From: Cranoglanis bouderius
Lineage: Eukaryota; Chordata; Actinopteri; Siluriformes; Cranoglanididae
Assembly: GCA_023630585.1 (NCBI GenBank)
Contig: CM042560.1
Location: 5,310,001-5,374,000, forward strand
DNA length: 64,000 bases
Direction of reading: 5' to 3'
In this document: positions 24,855 through 40,000 of the stretch, piece by piece
Layout of the letters: the number at the start of each line of letters is the position of its first letter
Numbering within the stretch: position 1 is the stretch's first letter
Made by a program: the position numbers and the translations under genes
Notes under the pieces: generated by a model
Seen by the model: only the letters and a program-made list of their open reading frames with translations
What the model was told of the DNA's origin: nothing
Database searches by the model: none

Positions 24855-25340
24855 TTGTGGAACATCCACAAAACAAGTTAATTCCTGTTATCACTTATAG
24901 TAGCGCTAAACAATCCTTTCTTTCTCTCTCTCTCTCTCTTTTGAAGTTAACAAGAGAAATATGTAGCTTGTTATGTTACCAAGAAACCACAAAGCACAAT
25001 ATCCTCTGTCCTGAAAACTTTCTCATGAAGGAAAAATTTTTTACAGCTTTACCTCTGACTGTTCCAAAGTGCTGACACTGCAGACTCTTTCCAAGAATGA
25101 AAAATAAATCTCCTCACAGAAATCTTCACCATATCAACAATTACATGTTTCTTTTATTTGTTTATGTGCAGCGTCTGCCATACAAAGTCTCTTATTATAG
25201 AAATGATAACGTATTTGAACGAGTGCATTAATATAAACCTGCGATTTGAGTTACAACCGAACCACTGCTCTAGCTGCTATTAGAGAAAGTTAATCAATCA
25301 GAATCGAGAATTCAACAGTGCTGTGGTATAGAATAATATA
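24855..25340 (+). repeat. Unnamed interspersed repeat, copy 2
   Basis: The most complete copy: ACAAAACAAGTTAATTCCTG, CCTCTGTCCTGAAAACTTTC, GCTGACACTGCAGACTCTTT, AATAAATCTCCTCACAG, and the end GAGAATTCAACAGTGCTGTG. The 72-aa open frame at 24857 is not supported as a gene. Confidence 0.6.
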
Positions 25341-25386
25341 CAGTAATGTATTGTAACACTTTCTGAATACAAATCATCACCCCATC

Positions 25387-25389
<3 letters not shown>

Positions 25390-25461
<72 letters not shown>

Positions 25462-25472
25462 GCTCTCTCTCT
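25390..25472 (+). repeat. (CT)n microsatellite with CG interruptions
   Basis: About 40 CT units with two CG steps. Confidence 0.95.
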
Positions 25473-26339
25473 GTTGTGTGTTCTGTAGTTTATATTTGGC
25501 TTTCAGGACCTGTGAAAGCAGCTGGATTGTGATCAATGACTATTTATGAAAATGTGCTGCAGACCTGGAGGTTTAAATTTGTTATTTGTTAAGTGCAATT
25601 ACATGTAAGAAGATAACTTCAACCCTTCCCAATATACTGAATTAACATCAATAAAACGTGCATATCTATATTGAGGATTTTTCCTTTTTTCTGAAACCAA
25701 AAAGAAGACACTTGTTATGTAATAGCAGTGCCTGTCCTGGTTTTCTCCCTTTCTCAAGGCTTATATTTATTCATGCTTCAGTTTCTGATGCCTCTCTCCG
25801 CCTCTTTGTGTTCTTTTGCCCTTTTTTATCCTCCTACTTTCTAATTTCTATTTCAAAGACCTCCTTCGTTCTCTTTCAGTCTTTAGCTGCAGGCCAGAGC
25901 TATAGATTCTTGCAAAGGCTCCCCCAACATCCTCCTCCTCCTCCTCCTGTTGCCTTAATGTATGACTCCTGCGAGGAAGGGTCTGGAAAAACCCAATGCC
26001 CACAGCTGCAGTGTGCATCATCACAAAGACAGATGGGAAACGGATCCCCACAGGGTTGAGATGAAGGTTGTGAGGGATAAAAAGAAAGGGAATGAACTAA
26101 GAATAAGAAAAATCTCTAGTAAGATCTTTTTAGTACAGATTGTTTGCACTTCTGAATGTCATCAACCAGCCACCATGCTCTCATTATGCTGCCAGTGGAA
26201 AAGTAAATCTCAATAAACACAGATGCAGTAAACACAGAATTAACATTTGTGGTTTCCTTTTGGGCTCAAACAAAATGGTAAAAATGAGTTTAACACTATA
26301 AAAGTTAATTTGAGACAGTAAAACGTCATGTTGTGTAAA

Positions 26340-29005
26340 GAGAGCTCAAGGACAGTGGTATTATCCTACAATGCAAAGAAAAACTTTACATATAGATGGG
26401 AATATGGAAGAGAATTGAGTCAGGACAATTTTACTTGTATTGCATGTGTTTTCTGTCCTATAGTTTCTAGAAGCTCAAAATTTAAGCGGCTTTAAGCAAC
26501 ATTGTAGTTGTAGGATTCATTTTAATTCAACTTTGCAAAGACATTGTACATGTAAGTAAAGTTTAACCATAAATGGTTTCAAGTCGCTAGAACCCTGAAC
26601 CCTCTGTTTGTGTGGCTATAACATACAGGAAATGGGAGTGTGTCTTAAAAATTTGATTTGCATATGTATGTTCTGACTTCTCCTTTCGAAAAGCTCTAAA
26701 TTAAAGCAGCTGTAAGCAATATTAGCAAACACTGTAGACATTATTTTCATTTCAGCTTTCTTCCTGTCTTTTCTAACATTGTGAAAAATTATGCTTGAGT
26801 GAGCTGTGTAACTGCACACTGTCTGAAATGTAGCTGATCAGGTAAAATGTCTGATAGTTGATGGTTGCTTTTCTTGTTTTTCACAAGATCAACCGAGTAA
26901 TGAACATCTTCCAGTGCTAAAATCACAAATTTATATCCAAACCTTTATATGCTTGCTTTGCATTAGCAGAAAAAGATCTGCATTTGGAAAAGTAGTTCAG
27001 TGTGAAACAATATAATTCCGTTTTCTGGTAGAAATGACCTTTTATAATGTTAGGAGGTTGGTAACAAAATTCTAACAAATTGCACTAAATAAATTTCAGA
27101 ACTCTATAAATAAAATTATAACAATTCTGACAATTCATAACATTATAATACAAACACTGATGTGTTTATCTTGACACAGTTTATATTATGTGGAAAATTG
27201 TATCAAATTTTATTTTTTGTCAAAGCATTCCTTTTTGATTAAATGAGGTTAAAAGTCATAGCTTATCTCCAGACTTTTTTCTTTTGTATTACATCTGATT
27301 TGGTGTATGGTTGAGAAAGAATTAGACATGAAATGCCCTATTCCACTGCTGCTTTCTGGCTGGCCTTTAGAGAAAGGTTGATTTGCCAGAAGACTCGAGG
27401 CCAGTTTGAGTCCAGGAAATGTTGTGCAGTTTCAGGGCATAGAATATAAAGTACATGTAAACAAAAGACAACACATAATTCTACAACTGCTGAAGTGTAG
27501 GGTGCAAACTCCTCTGCCCCTGTTTCTCAGCTCATAACTCTTTTCTGTTATAAAGTCCACTCCATCCAAGTGTAGCGGTTTCCACTGGATCACACTCTGC
27601 CTCTTTCTGTAAAGCTCTGTACTTGTCCTGATCCAATCCAAACCAACAGAACACATGGAGATCAGATAAAGGTTATGGGTGTACTATAACTGTGCTGTGG
27701 TTTATATCAAGCTCAAATCCCAAACTCTGGAGTGTTTTATAGGCTAAACACTGGCGGAAAGTCAGACCACGAAGCGTTATATTGCAGAGAGAGAAAGGGA
27801 GAATTAAATGGCATGGAATATGAGGAAACTGCTCCAAAGCTCATAGATAATGGTATCATCCTACAATGCAAAGAAAGACATTAAATACACATGAGCATGT
27901 GGAAGAGAATGGAGTCAGGGCAATTTTAAATGTACTGCATGCATGCTCCAATCTCCAGTTTTGAAAAGCGCCAAATTAAACCAGCCGTAAACAATATTAG
28001 CAACTGGCAGATGTTTGATTTTCATTTGCTCAAAGTATTACCCATAGAAGGTGTCAAGAGGCTAGAACTTTGAAACATCCAAAGAACCCTTGAAGAACCC
28101 CCCCCCCCACCCCCATTTATTTTCTAAATGTGTAGCACATAACTTACAAGAAGTGTGAGTATGCAGTTTACATGTCACTCAAGTAGACACAGTGCATTAA
28201 AATGTATGGATGTGATTATTTTGACAAGCATAATTGTACATGTATTGCATGTGTGTCCAGAAGGCTAGTTTCTAAAACCTCTAAATTAAAGCAGCTGTAA
28301 GCAATATTAGCAGCTGGTGTAGATTTCATTTTAATTTCAAACATACAGTACTGTGCAAAAGTTTTAGGCACAAGCAAAGAAATGCCTTAGAGCAAAGATG
28401 CCTTAAAAATAATTTAATTAAATGTTTATACATAATTTTTTTTCTTAAATACCGTAAAAAGCAGTAAACAGTAGTAAATGAAAAAAAGTCAATATTTGGT
28501 GTGACAAAAAAATAAATAAAAAAATAAAAATAGTAGTCTCCGGTACAATGTGTGCAGTTTTATAAGGAAATGAGCTGGTAAGTTTTATTGAGCATCTTGC
28601 AGAACCAGCCACAGTTCTTCTGGAGACTTTGACTTTCGCACTCGCTTCTTATTTTTGCAGCAAAACCCAGCAGCCTTCATTGTGTTTTTTGTCTGAAAAG
28701 TGTCTCTTACGTAATATACTGCTTTATTTAATGACATACAAACATTTTTCTGTAACATTTAACTTTGTGCTAGAAAACTAATGTTTGGGAATATAAAATG
28801 TTTTTTGTACTGACTTGATCATGTAGAATCATAAAATAAAAAATCTATAACAAAGTTTGTATTTAAAAAAATGGGGTGCCTAAAGCATTTGCACAGTGCT
28901 GTAAGCAAAGACATTGTTCATGTCTTCATGTAACTGAATTTTTACACTTTAAGTATTACCCATAGAAAGCGGCTAGAACTCTGAACCATCCAACGATTTT
29001 GATGA
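26340..29005 (+). repeat. Four diverged direct copies of a 250-bp unit
   Basis: Units at about 26340-26605, 26610-26820, 27830-28085 and 28125-28345 plus 28902-29005 share CTACAATGCAAAGAAA, AATTAAAGCAGCTGTAAGCA, AATATTAGCA and AAGTATTACCCATAGAA blocks in order. The last unit is interrupted by the MITE at 28346-28901. No coding content. Confidence 0.65.
28346..28901 (+). mobile_element. Non-autonomous Tc1-like element (MITE), copy 1
   Basis: 556 bp with ends CAGTACTGTGCAAAAGTTTT and complement of the right end CAGCACTGTGCAAATGC, flanked by TA. No coding capacity. The same family occurs inverted at 58126-58645. It interrupts a repeat that continues at 28902. Confidence 0.85.
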
Positions 29006-30589
29006 AGTTTCACACAGATAAATTTCACACAGTTCTACTGTATTTTCGCACTTTTGCCACATAATGGCAGTAGGGAGCTGGATTTGTACATTAACAGACC
29101 CCTATATGTGGCTCTATTTCAGTTCCTGTTCCAGAAAAAAACAAAACTCACTTACACTTCCTCTCACCACTTTCACTGTGTGTATGTAGAAATGGTTCAG
29201 ATCTTTTTGCATACTCCCATACAGCACTTGTCTAATTCCTGTCTATTGTAATCTAACTGGTTCATCGGTGCTATGTGACGGTTGTGAAAACAGAAAGCGA
29301 GTGACATTTAGCTGTAAAAGTGTCAGTACAGTCCAAAGCAATTAATTAAACCCTAAGTAGGGAACTTGAAAGGGGGGGTGCTCACCTAAAAATGGAAACC
29401 ATGTTGAAGTAGGAATAATTTTAACAGCCAATTATAGTAGGGTCCACTCTATGTCGTACTATGACCTTGCACAACATTGAATGTAGATGGATACAAATGA
29501 TAAAAAAAAAAAGATATGTTATTCTTTAATACATAAAAATGATTGGTGTTGGGTAATTGCTGTCATATAAGAAGAATAAAACACTGGTTCTATTTAAAAA
29601 AAAATTGATCCTGAAGTACAATGTTCATTTCAAACTAAGCAAATTGCTTGAATGAATATCCGTCTCTGTCTGCTATCTCTGAAAGCACACACTAAATAGA
29701 ATGGACTAGATGAAGTAGGTAAGCATTTTTTTTCTTTTATCTGGAACCTAACGTCTCGGTTTGTTTGTCCACCAGCGACAGTCAGTCGGGCTACTGTGCT
29801 ATTGATCTGCTCTCAGTGGTGTCACACACACACACTCACACACTCACATACACGTATAACCCACTCCTAGAAATCTGCTACAGAACATACAACTCGAGCA
29901 AAATTATAGTGTTAATGCAAAAAATTTGTGCTCTTCAGCGCTTATTCACACCTAATATATTCCTGTAAATATAAACTGCTGCCTAAACAAATGGCTTCAT
30001 TTTTTTCAAGATAAAAAATTTTTGCTCAGGGTTTCTGGTTTGTATTTTGTCATTAAATGAAATACTTCCTTTTCTGTCTAACCATAACCATAAATAACCA
30101 TAAATATCGGCCTGTCTTAGGATTACACATGGATGAGGAATGTATACAAACCACTAAAAGTTTCCAAATTAATGCAGAAATGGAAGCAAGTCCCAAAAAA
30201 TGCCGGTCTTCCTTATTACTGACATTCAGGGCTGTAAGCAGGATGAAAAAGTTTAACGGTTAAGATATACCACAGTGACGAATGTGTACTACACCAGTTC
30301 CTAAATTCTAGTTTCTTTTTTTCATAAACTGAAAGCACTCATAATATGACTCATGTCAGGTTGTATTGTATTGTATTTAAATATTTGGGTTTACAGTTAT
30401 CACTCTTTCTTTATCTTTGTGCGCGTGCTTGTCTTTAATGAAAAAGTATACATTAAAAATGCAGCTAATGTGATGTATCTAATAATAAAACGATTGGCTA
30501 ACATTACTGCAAACTAAATTGTCTAGCAATTTTACAAGTAGTTTGCATTTTATAAAGTGTCTATTTCCCTCATAAACACTCACAGGTAT
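29006..30589. other. No gene or clear repeat seen
   Basis: AT-rich DNA with a short CACA/CTCACA run near 29822. No supported exon. Confidence 0.45.
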
Positions 30590-30900
30590 ATTATAGGGTC
30601 AAATGTTTATGGAGACTTGACCATCACACCCATACTGTATGTGCTTGTTGAACATCTCATTCCAGATTTAGCCCCCCTTTGCAGTTATAATAACTTCCAC
30701 TCTTCTGGGAAGGATTCCCATTAGATTTTGGAGCATGGCTGCCCATTCAGCCACAAGAACATTAGTGAGGTCAGGCACTTGATGTTGGGTGAGAAGGTCT
30801 AGGTGTTCAGTGGTGTTCAACTTTGTGACAACAGTTTGGGTAAGAACCACATATGGCTGTGATGGTTAGGTGTCCACATACTTTTGCCCATATAGTGTAC
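30590..30900 (-). mobile_element. Tc1-like internally deleted element
   Basis: Ends GTCAAATGTTTATGGAGACT (30599) and GTGTCCACATACTTTTGCCC (30870-30889) are inverted terminus motifs seen in many fish genomes (ATATGGGCAAAAGTATGTGG). The interior of about 270 bp carries minus-strand remnants. Confidence 0.6.
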
Positions 30901-31058
30901 TGTATGTATATCTTATGTTCATTAATCATATAGGACCAACTATCACAACTGACTTGGTTTTGGAATGCAAGTATTTCTGTATAGTGGTTGTGTGAAAAAC
31001 ACTGAAAATCAATGTATGAGTTTATTAGGAGAAGAATGCAAATATATATATATATATA

Positions 31059-33650
<2,592 letters not shown>

Positions 33651-33652
33651 TA

Positions 33653-34188
33653 CACTGATTAGCCATAACAATGAAACCACTGACTGGTGAAGTGAATAAC
33701 ATTGATTATCTCATTGCAATGCCACCTGTCAAGGGGTGGGATATATTAGGCGGAAAATGAACAGTCAGTTCTTGAAGTTGATGTGTTTGAAGCAGGAAAA
33801 ATGGGCAAGTGTCGAGACAGTGTGATACTCTGTTGCTCTGGGCAATGTTCTGCTGGGAAACCTTGGGTCCTGGCATTCCTGTGGATGTTACTTGGACACG
33901 TACCACCTACCCAAACATTGTTGCAGACCAAGTACACCCCTTCATGGCAACGGTATTCCCTAATGGCAGTGGCCTCTTTCAGGAGGATAATGCGCCCTGC
34001 CACACTGCAGAAATTGTTCAGGAATGGTTTGAGGAACATGACAAAGAGGGTGTCGATTTAGCCTCCAAATGCACACCTTCAGAGGTCTTGTGAAGTCCAT
34101 GCCTCGTTGGGTCAGAGCTGCGGGACCTACACAAGTGGGACCTACACAATATTAAGCATGTGGTTTTAATGTTATGGCTGATCATTGT
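33653..34188 (+). mobile_element. Tc1-like element, internally deleted
   Basis: Inverted ends: TACACTGATTAGCCATAACA at 33651 and its near reverse complement at 34160-34190. The interior reads in frame (33809-34093) LFQEDNAPCHTAEIVQEWF, the second-Asp region of a Tc1 transposase, and stops before the Glu motif. It is a non-autonomous relic between the Tc1 copy and the 3' end of tmprss6. Confidence 0.75.
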
Positions 34189-34881
34189 ATATCCAAAATA
34201 TATACTTATCAGCAAACATGATGGACAGTCACTTAAAAAATGAGGGTTCTGTGCAACACAAAGTCTTTCAGAATATGCATGTGGTTTTGTTATATGGTGG
34301 ACAAAACCGAAACCATAATGAAAGCTCCTCTTTAGCAGAAATGCCAACCTTCCACATTTCCATCACCATGACAGTGAGTTGTCCAAGGTGTAAAATACTC
34401 CTCTCTTGTTCCCATTTTAGAGTGTTTCTCTCTTTTCTTCATTACAATCTATGAGTTAGATCTGATCTACACTGCAAAAATATTATAGCAAGTGAAAATA
34501 TCTTGAATTTGTGCACATTTATCTAATATTTAACTAATTTATATAAAATTATTATTATTGCCACATTTTTGCTTCTTACTAGAAATGCTTAAATTTGAAA
34601 AATGACCATATCTGCCAATGTCTTGAAATTAGAAAAAAAATGCTAGAAATAGGTTTAATAATCTTATCTTTGGTTATATCTTGTAATAGGAAATACTAGA
34701 TGACTATATTCTGACTATATTCAAGATATTTTCCCTTTTTGCAGTGTGTTAATAAGAAAATAATGAACCCTGATATTAAAATTAGAATTCATCATACATA
34801 GCAGTCCATCAACTCTTCTAGAGTTCATGCCAATACCTCTTCTGAACTTAAACCAACACAGGTTTAAGGAATAACTGCTTG

Positions 34882-35043
34882 TCAGGATGCGATGAGTTGT
34901 TTTATCCAGGGAGAGAGTTTGGTGATTCTTGTATAAACGCCATAATAATCAGGTCGGCCACAGCCACGTCCCCAACTGACTACCCCAGCCAAAAACCAGC
35001 GACCGGACCGCTCCTGACAAACCAGCGGCCCTCCAGAGTCCCC
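34882..35043 (-). CDS. tmprss6: tmprss6 exon 18 (catalytic Ser, stop)
   Basis: 162 nt, acceptor CTCCTCAG. It begins GDSGGPLVCQ with catalytic Ser758, then WFLAGVVSWGRGCGRPDYYG and VYTRI, ending at TGA (34884-34882). The end lies at the usual C-terminus of the family. Confidence 0.97.
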   Translation of the reverse strand, partial: GDSGGPLVCQERSGRWFLAGVVSWGRGCGRPDYYGVYTRITKLSPWIKQLIAS

Positions 35044-35528
35044 CTGAGGAGAGAGATGGACAGAGAGGGAGCAAATAATAAAAATAAAGCTCATTATATA
35101 CGTGCACAATAACTATCACTAATACTTGGAATACTTGGATTTGGAAATGTTTAACAGCCATTAAACTGAAAACTAATACAAGTGAAGGATAAACTTGAAT
35201 GAGTGATAGAAAAAGAAGACGATAGAGGATGAGAGATAAAGAGAAACTGCTCGTTGGTGATACCTCTACATGATAACTACATTAACTGGAGCGAGAGTCT
35301 CAGCAGACGTCCTACCTGACATGCGTCTTTTCCCCCTCGCCGATAACCAGCACACAGCATTCTAGGAGTGATAATGTATCCATAGGAACGGACGCAAGCC
35401 TCCTCACTGACCAACCGCACATCAACCTTCTGCAGGATATTGCTTACGCCACCTGGCGGAATATATATTAACAAATCATTGAGTAGTAAGTATCAAATAA
35501 ATTACCTAAACATATATATTTTTAAAGT

Positions 35529-35618
<90 letters not shown>

Positions 35619-36989
35619 TCTCAGGCCAAATGAATCTTGGTGTTCCTTTCTTAAGGCCCGTTTACACCAAGGACGATAACTATAATGATAATGATGAAGA
35701 TATAGTTCTAAAAATTGTTTTAAATATAAAAGAATAGCAGAATCCATACCATAACTATAACGATAATGGCACAGAGAAATGATATCGTTGGAATCACTTT
35801 CAGAACAATTTTTTCCAGTTGATGAACGCTAAAACCACTGACAGCCAATCAGAATCCATCCTGCTTTAAAGAACTCGAGCATTTAAAGTGGCAGACGACA
35901 TAACTGCAGCGCACGCTTAGAATGATATCGTGTGTTGGTGTGGACACTAATATCGTTATCGTTATAGTTATCTTTATAGCTATCGTTCTTGGTGTGAACG
36001 GGCCTTTACTGTAAAAGTGGAGGTTACCAAAGTAAATTAACTTCCCTTAACTCTAAATCTGTTGTCAGAGTACTCAACTTAATGATTCATTTCTTCCACC
36101 AGTTTCTCTTCATGTCAGTGTGTGTATGCGTGTCATCACCTCCTTCTCTGAGTGCCCCCCAGCCCGTGACCCAGCAGAGCAGACCGGGCTCCAGCTGGTG
36201 TGTGGGCTCGGGCAGGCAGGCAGGCAGAGCCAGTGTGCTCGCTGAGACGGGTCTCTCAAGCCTAAGCAGTGCCAGATCATAGTCGTGGATCTCGTCATCG
36301 TAGTACTGGTGCAGATGGATGTGGGTCACACGCAGAGCTTCCTCAGTCTGAGCAGAGGTTCGCAGATGCAGCTTACCTAGATACACCGTCCATATGGAAG
36401 GCAAGTACAGTCTGAGAGAGAAATGAAAACAAAGAGAGACAGAAGGAGGAAGAAGGCAACAATACATTTTAATATGTTGATCCTAGTTGATTCTATTTTC
36501 TCTTTCATGATACTTTATGCTAATATTTTAGCATTAGTGTTCACCACACACCATGTTTTACTCACCGATCATCGCTGAAGCAGTGTGCTGCAGACACCAC
36601 CCACTGGGCGGAGATTAATGCTCCACCACAGATATGCTGTCCGCTGATCTGCAGGCTGGCCTGCCATGGCCACTCCCCCTCCATCGCATCAACTCCGCCC
36701 ACAACTCGCGTACTGAACTGGCGCAGACCACAATCTGTAGGAATATTGTAGCTTATAGTAACTAAAGCAAAGTGACTCAATTGAAATGGGTCAATTTTAT
36801 GTTTACAGTTTGGTGAGAAGTATTTGGAAAAGCCGGAAGACATGGAAGCATTTCCAAATTGTACACTTGTGCATATTCATATTCATCTGGCATTCTTCAG
36901 TGGAATGAATGGAAACTACACATAGGTGTAGTTTGTTGGGCACTACAAACATTTCAAGCATTTGATTACTGTATACAGACTATAATTTT

Positions 36990-37033
<44 letters not shown>

Positions 37034-40000
37034 TATTAAAAAGCAGTCTCACCGCAATTTTTCTCATCCGAAGCATCAGGACAGTCGGTGATAAAATCAC
37101 AAGCAGGGTTCTGCTTCTTCAAACAAGTGCCATCAGCGCACGTGTAGGTCCTGTCAGTACAAGGAACTCCTGCACATACACACGAGCACATAGCAAGGTC
37201 TAATATTCATCAGCAAGGTTTCCTCTTTATGTATTGCAAATTGTCTTTTTCTTTTATATATTCGTTTCACTTTATGTAGCCATAATGTGTGTTTGTGCAT
37301 CGTACCCACTGTGCAGTTCTGTTCATCACTCCCATCAGAGCAGTCCTGATGCTGGTCACACAGCTTGTAGTAGTCTACACACTGACTGTCCCCGAGACAG
37401 CGGTATTGGGCAATACACACTGTGACCCAAACGTATACATCATATTACTTCATGAAAATGAGCAACAATATTTTGAACTTAAAATTCATCAAGATGCTAT
37501 TTCTTTTCAACATAGTTCTCCTGTTCTTTCTGCAAAACTGGTTATAAAATTATTGGAACCCATACAATTGATTTATTTGGCAGTATTGAACCACCATGGG
37601 GGACTTTCCATGCATAAAACCTCCTTTTTTCATCAAAATGCTGATGCTGTTTATGGCCTAAACATTTATTTCAGTCTCATCTAACAATTTTAACTGAACC
37701 TTGGTGAAGTTCAGGCATTGCATTTTGAGATATGCTCTCAGGAATTCCTCTGCTTGTTGTTTTGAAATTGGTGTTTGATAGCCCCAGCTTTTGAAACTAT
37801 TTATTATGACCCTGATTGTGATGAATCATATTTTACCTGTTTTTTTTTTTTTTTAATTTTTTTTTTTAGAGAAAATACAACTACTATTTCCATGTTTTTA
37901 AAAATAGTCCTTATATAATACACACCATACCACAAATTAAAGCTCAGATACACAAATGCAGGACCCACTGCAATGAAATACACATCTCAATACAAATAAA
38001 CCAATTACCATAACCACTTTAATTATGATTTAGAAGATTTGCAAAGTATATTGTTTTGACGTCATTTCTGTCCATTTTCAACCAAAACTGTGGTCGAAAT
38101 TTAGTCGTTAGCTATTCTGCATGTTTGTTTTATTGTTTTCAAATCTTTTGCAAACCTAATTCTAATTTTAAAAGTTTCACTAAGTGCAACTTCATCAGAC
38201 ACATCACCACAGCTAAAGTACACACACAAACTGATTCCTTGCCATAGGGAACTGTAATAAAACCAGTTACTGCAGTAATTGATCTCTTACCACAGTTTCT
38301 CTCATCCAGACCATTAGGACAGTCTGAGATCCCATCACACGCTGACACACACAGGCCATTGACACTGCACAGGAACTGACCAGGACAGGCTGAACACATA
38401 CACACACACCAACAATACCATCACACACAGATATGTCCACAATCTCTATGTCCAGAGTCCAGATATGTGTGTGTGTGTGTGTGTGTGTGTGATTGCCAAG
38501 AGAACTAACGATCTGATTGGTTGAAGATGCTGTAGTGGATTTGGAGGCCGGGCCCTGTGAGTGACACCTCTGATGTCAGGGAAACGACGGTGGTGGTAGA
38601 GTGCAGGTAGAGCCGCTCAGAGTACGGCTGCAGAGCCCTCGTACCACACATTCTGTACACACAAACATTTCTGTCTATGTGACATCATCAGAAAAGATTT
38701 AGGACACAATTGCTATTAAAACACATAATGGCAGACAGATATACAGGACTACTTTAAGCGTGTTTATTTTGATAATAAGTTAATTAAATACTCGTAATTA
38801 GTACAGTAGGCAAAAGTTAAAAACAGAAATAAACAGCATTAGAGTTCAGACACACAGCATGGGCAAAAAATTAATTGAGATAAACAAGGCAAGGGAAACA
38901 AGCAACTGGTGACACTAATTAATGATCATAGCAACAGTGCAACTACAACAGAAAACAATGACCATATAAGGAAAGGACAGCTAGCGCACAAATTATGGTA
39001 TGTCAAAAGGGACAGAATCAGGTAAATGTCAGCGCTGATTCTATCCCAGTTGACACACTGCACTCTACTATATATGCTGTGTGTCCTTTCCTTATACGGT
39101 CATTGTTTCCTGTTCTAGTTGCTCAGTTGCCATGATCATTAATTAGTGTCATGTGTTGCTTATATAAGTAAATGACAGACAGCAAGTATGAGACAGAATT
39201 AGATAAATGTCCACCGTGATTCTGGAGCAGTTGATACATTTTACTGTTAACATTTCAGCTGATTTTTCTAGTGTTGAAATTTTTAGTGTTTGCCACAGAT
39301 TAATTTTCCTGAAAGTGCATAATTCTTACTCTCATTCAGAGCTAATACCCAGCTAACAATTTAACATTAGGATTTTTCTGAATGTTATGGTTCTCGGGAA
39401 ATTTTTTTTCCGTTTGGTTTGGTTTTTAGAATGTTCAAACTGTTACGTTTCTAACAATGTATGTAACAAAGAATGTTCAAACTGTTACGGCATTTTTAAG
39501 TAATGTTTAAAAATGATCCTACAACATTGCTGCAACCTTTGTAGTTGTAAGAATGGTACACACATTGACATTTTTTTTTTTTTTTAAACTGGGAACACTG
39601 GCCCTAATTTATCTAAGTTGCAAAGAAATTACGTCAGATTTTAACGGCAGAAATTATGTAAGAACGAATCTTTGTCTGATTTATGCTATAATTATTCGAG
39701 ATATGAATAAGTGATTTTGATTATTAAAAAGCACTTTTCAGGTTGTTGAAATTTACATTCACATTGACCAATTGTGAATTAGAACAAAATGAGATATGCC
39801 AATGATGAATTTGAGTAATGCAGGAAGTGTATATTTGCACTGCTTTTGTGCAACCCAACAAGCACATTCCTGAAGTATTAAAGTTTAAAGCTCACCTGCG
39901 GTTCTGAATGAGCCACTGGCCTTGTGTGCAGTTCTGGTTGTAACTGGCCCGACCCAGCTCGTAGCCCTCAAACTCCAGGGTCACTCCATACTCTGATGAC

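Noticed and set aside
25658..26059. 133-codon plus-strand frame
   Set aside because: It has no domain, no splice context and no conserved composition, and overlaps an equally open minus frame.
37289..37684. 131-codon plus-strand frame over tmprss6 exon 13
   Set aside because: Partly antisense to an LDLa exon and partly intronic; no support.
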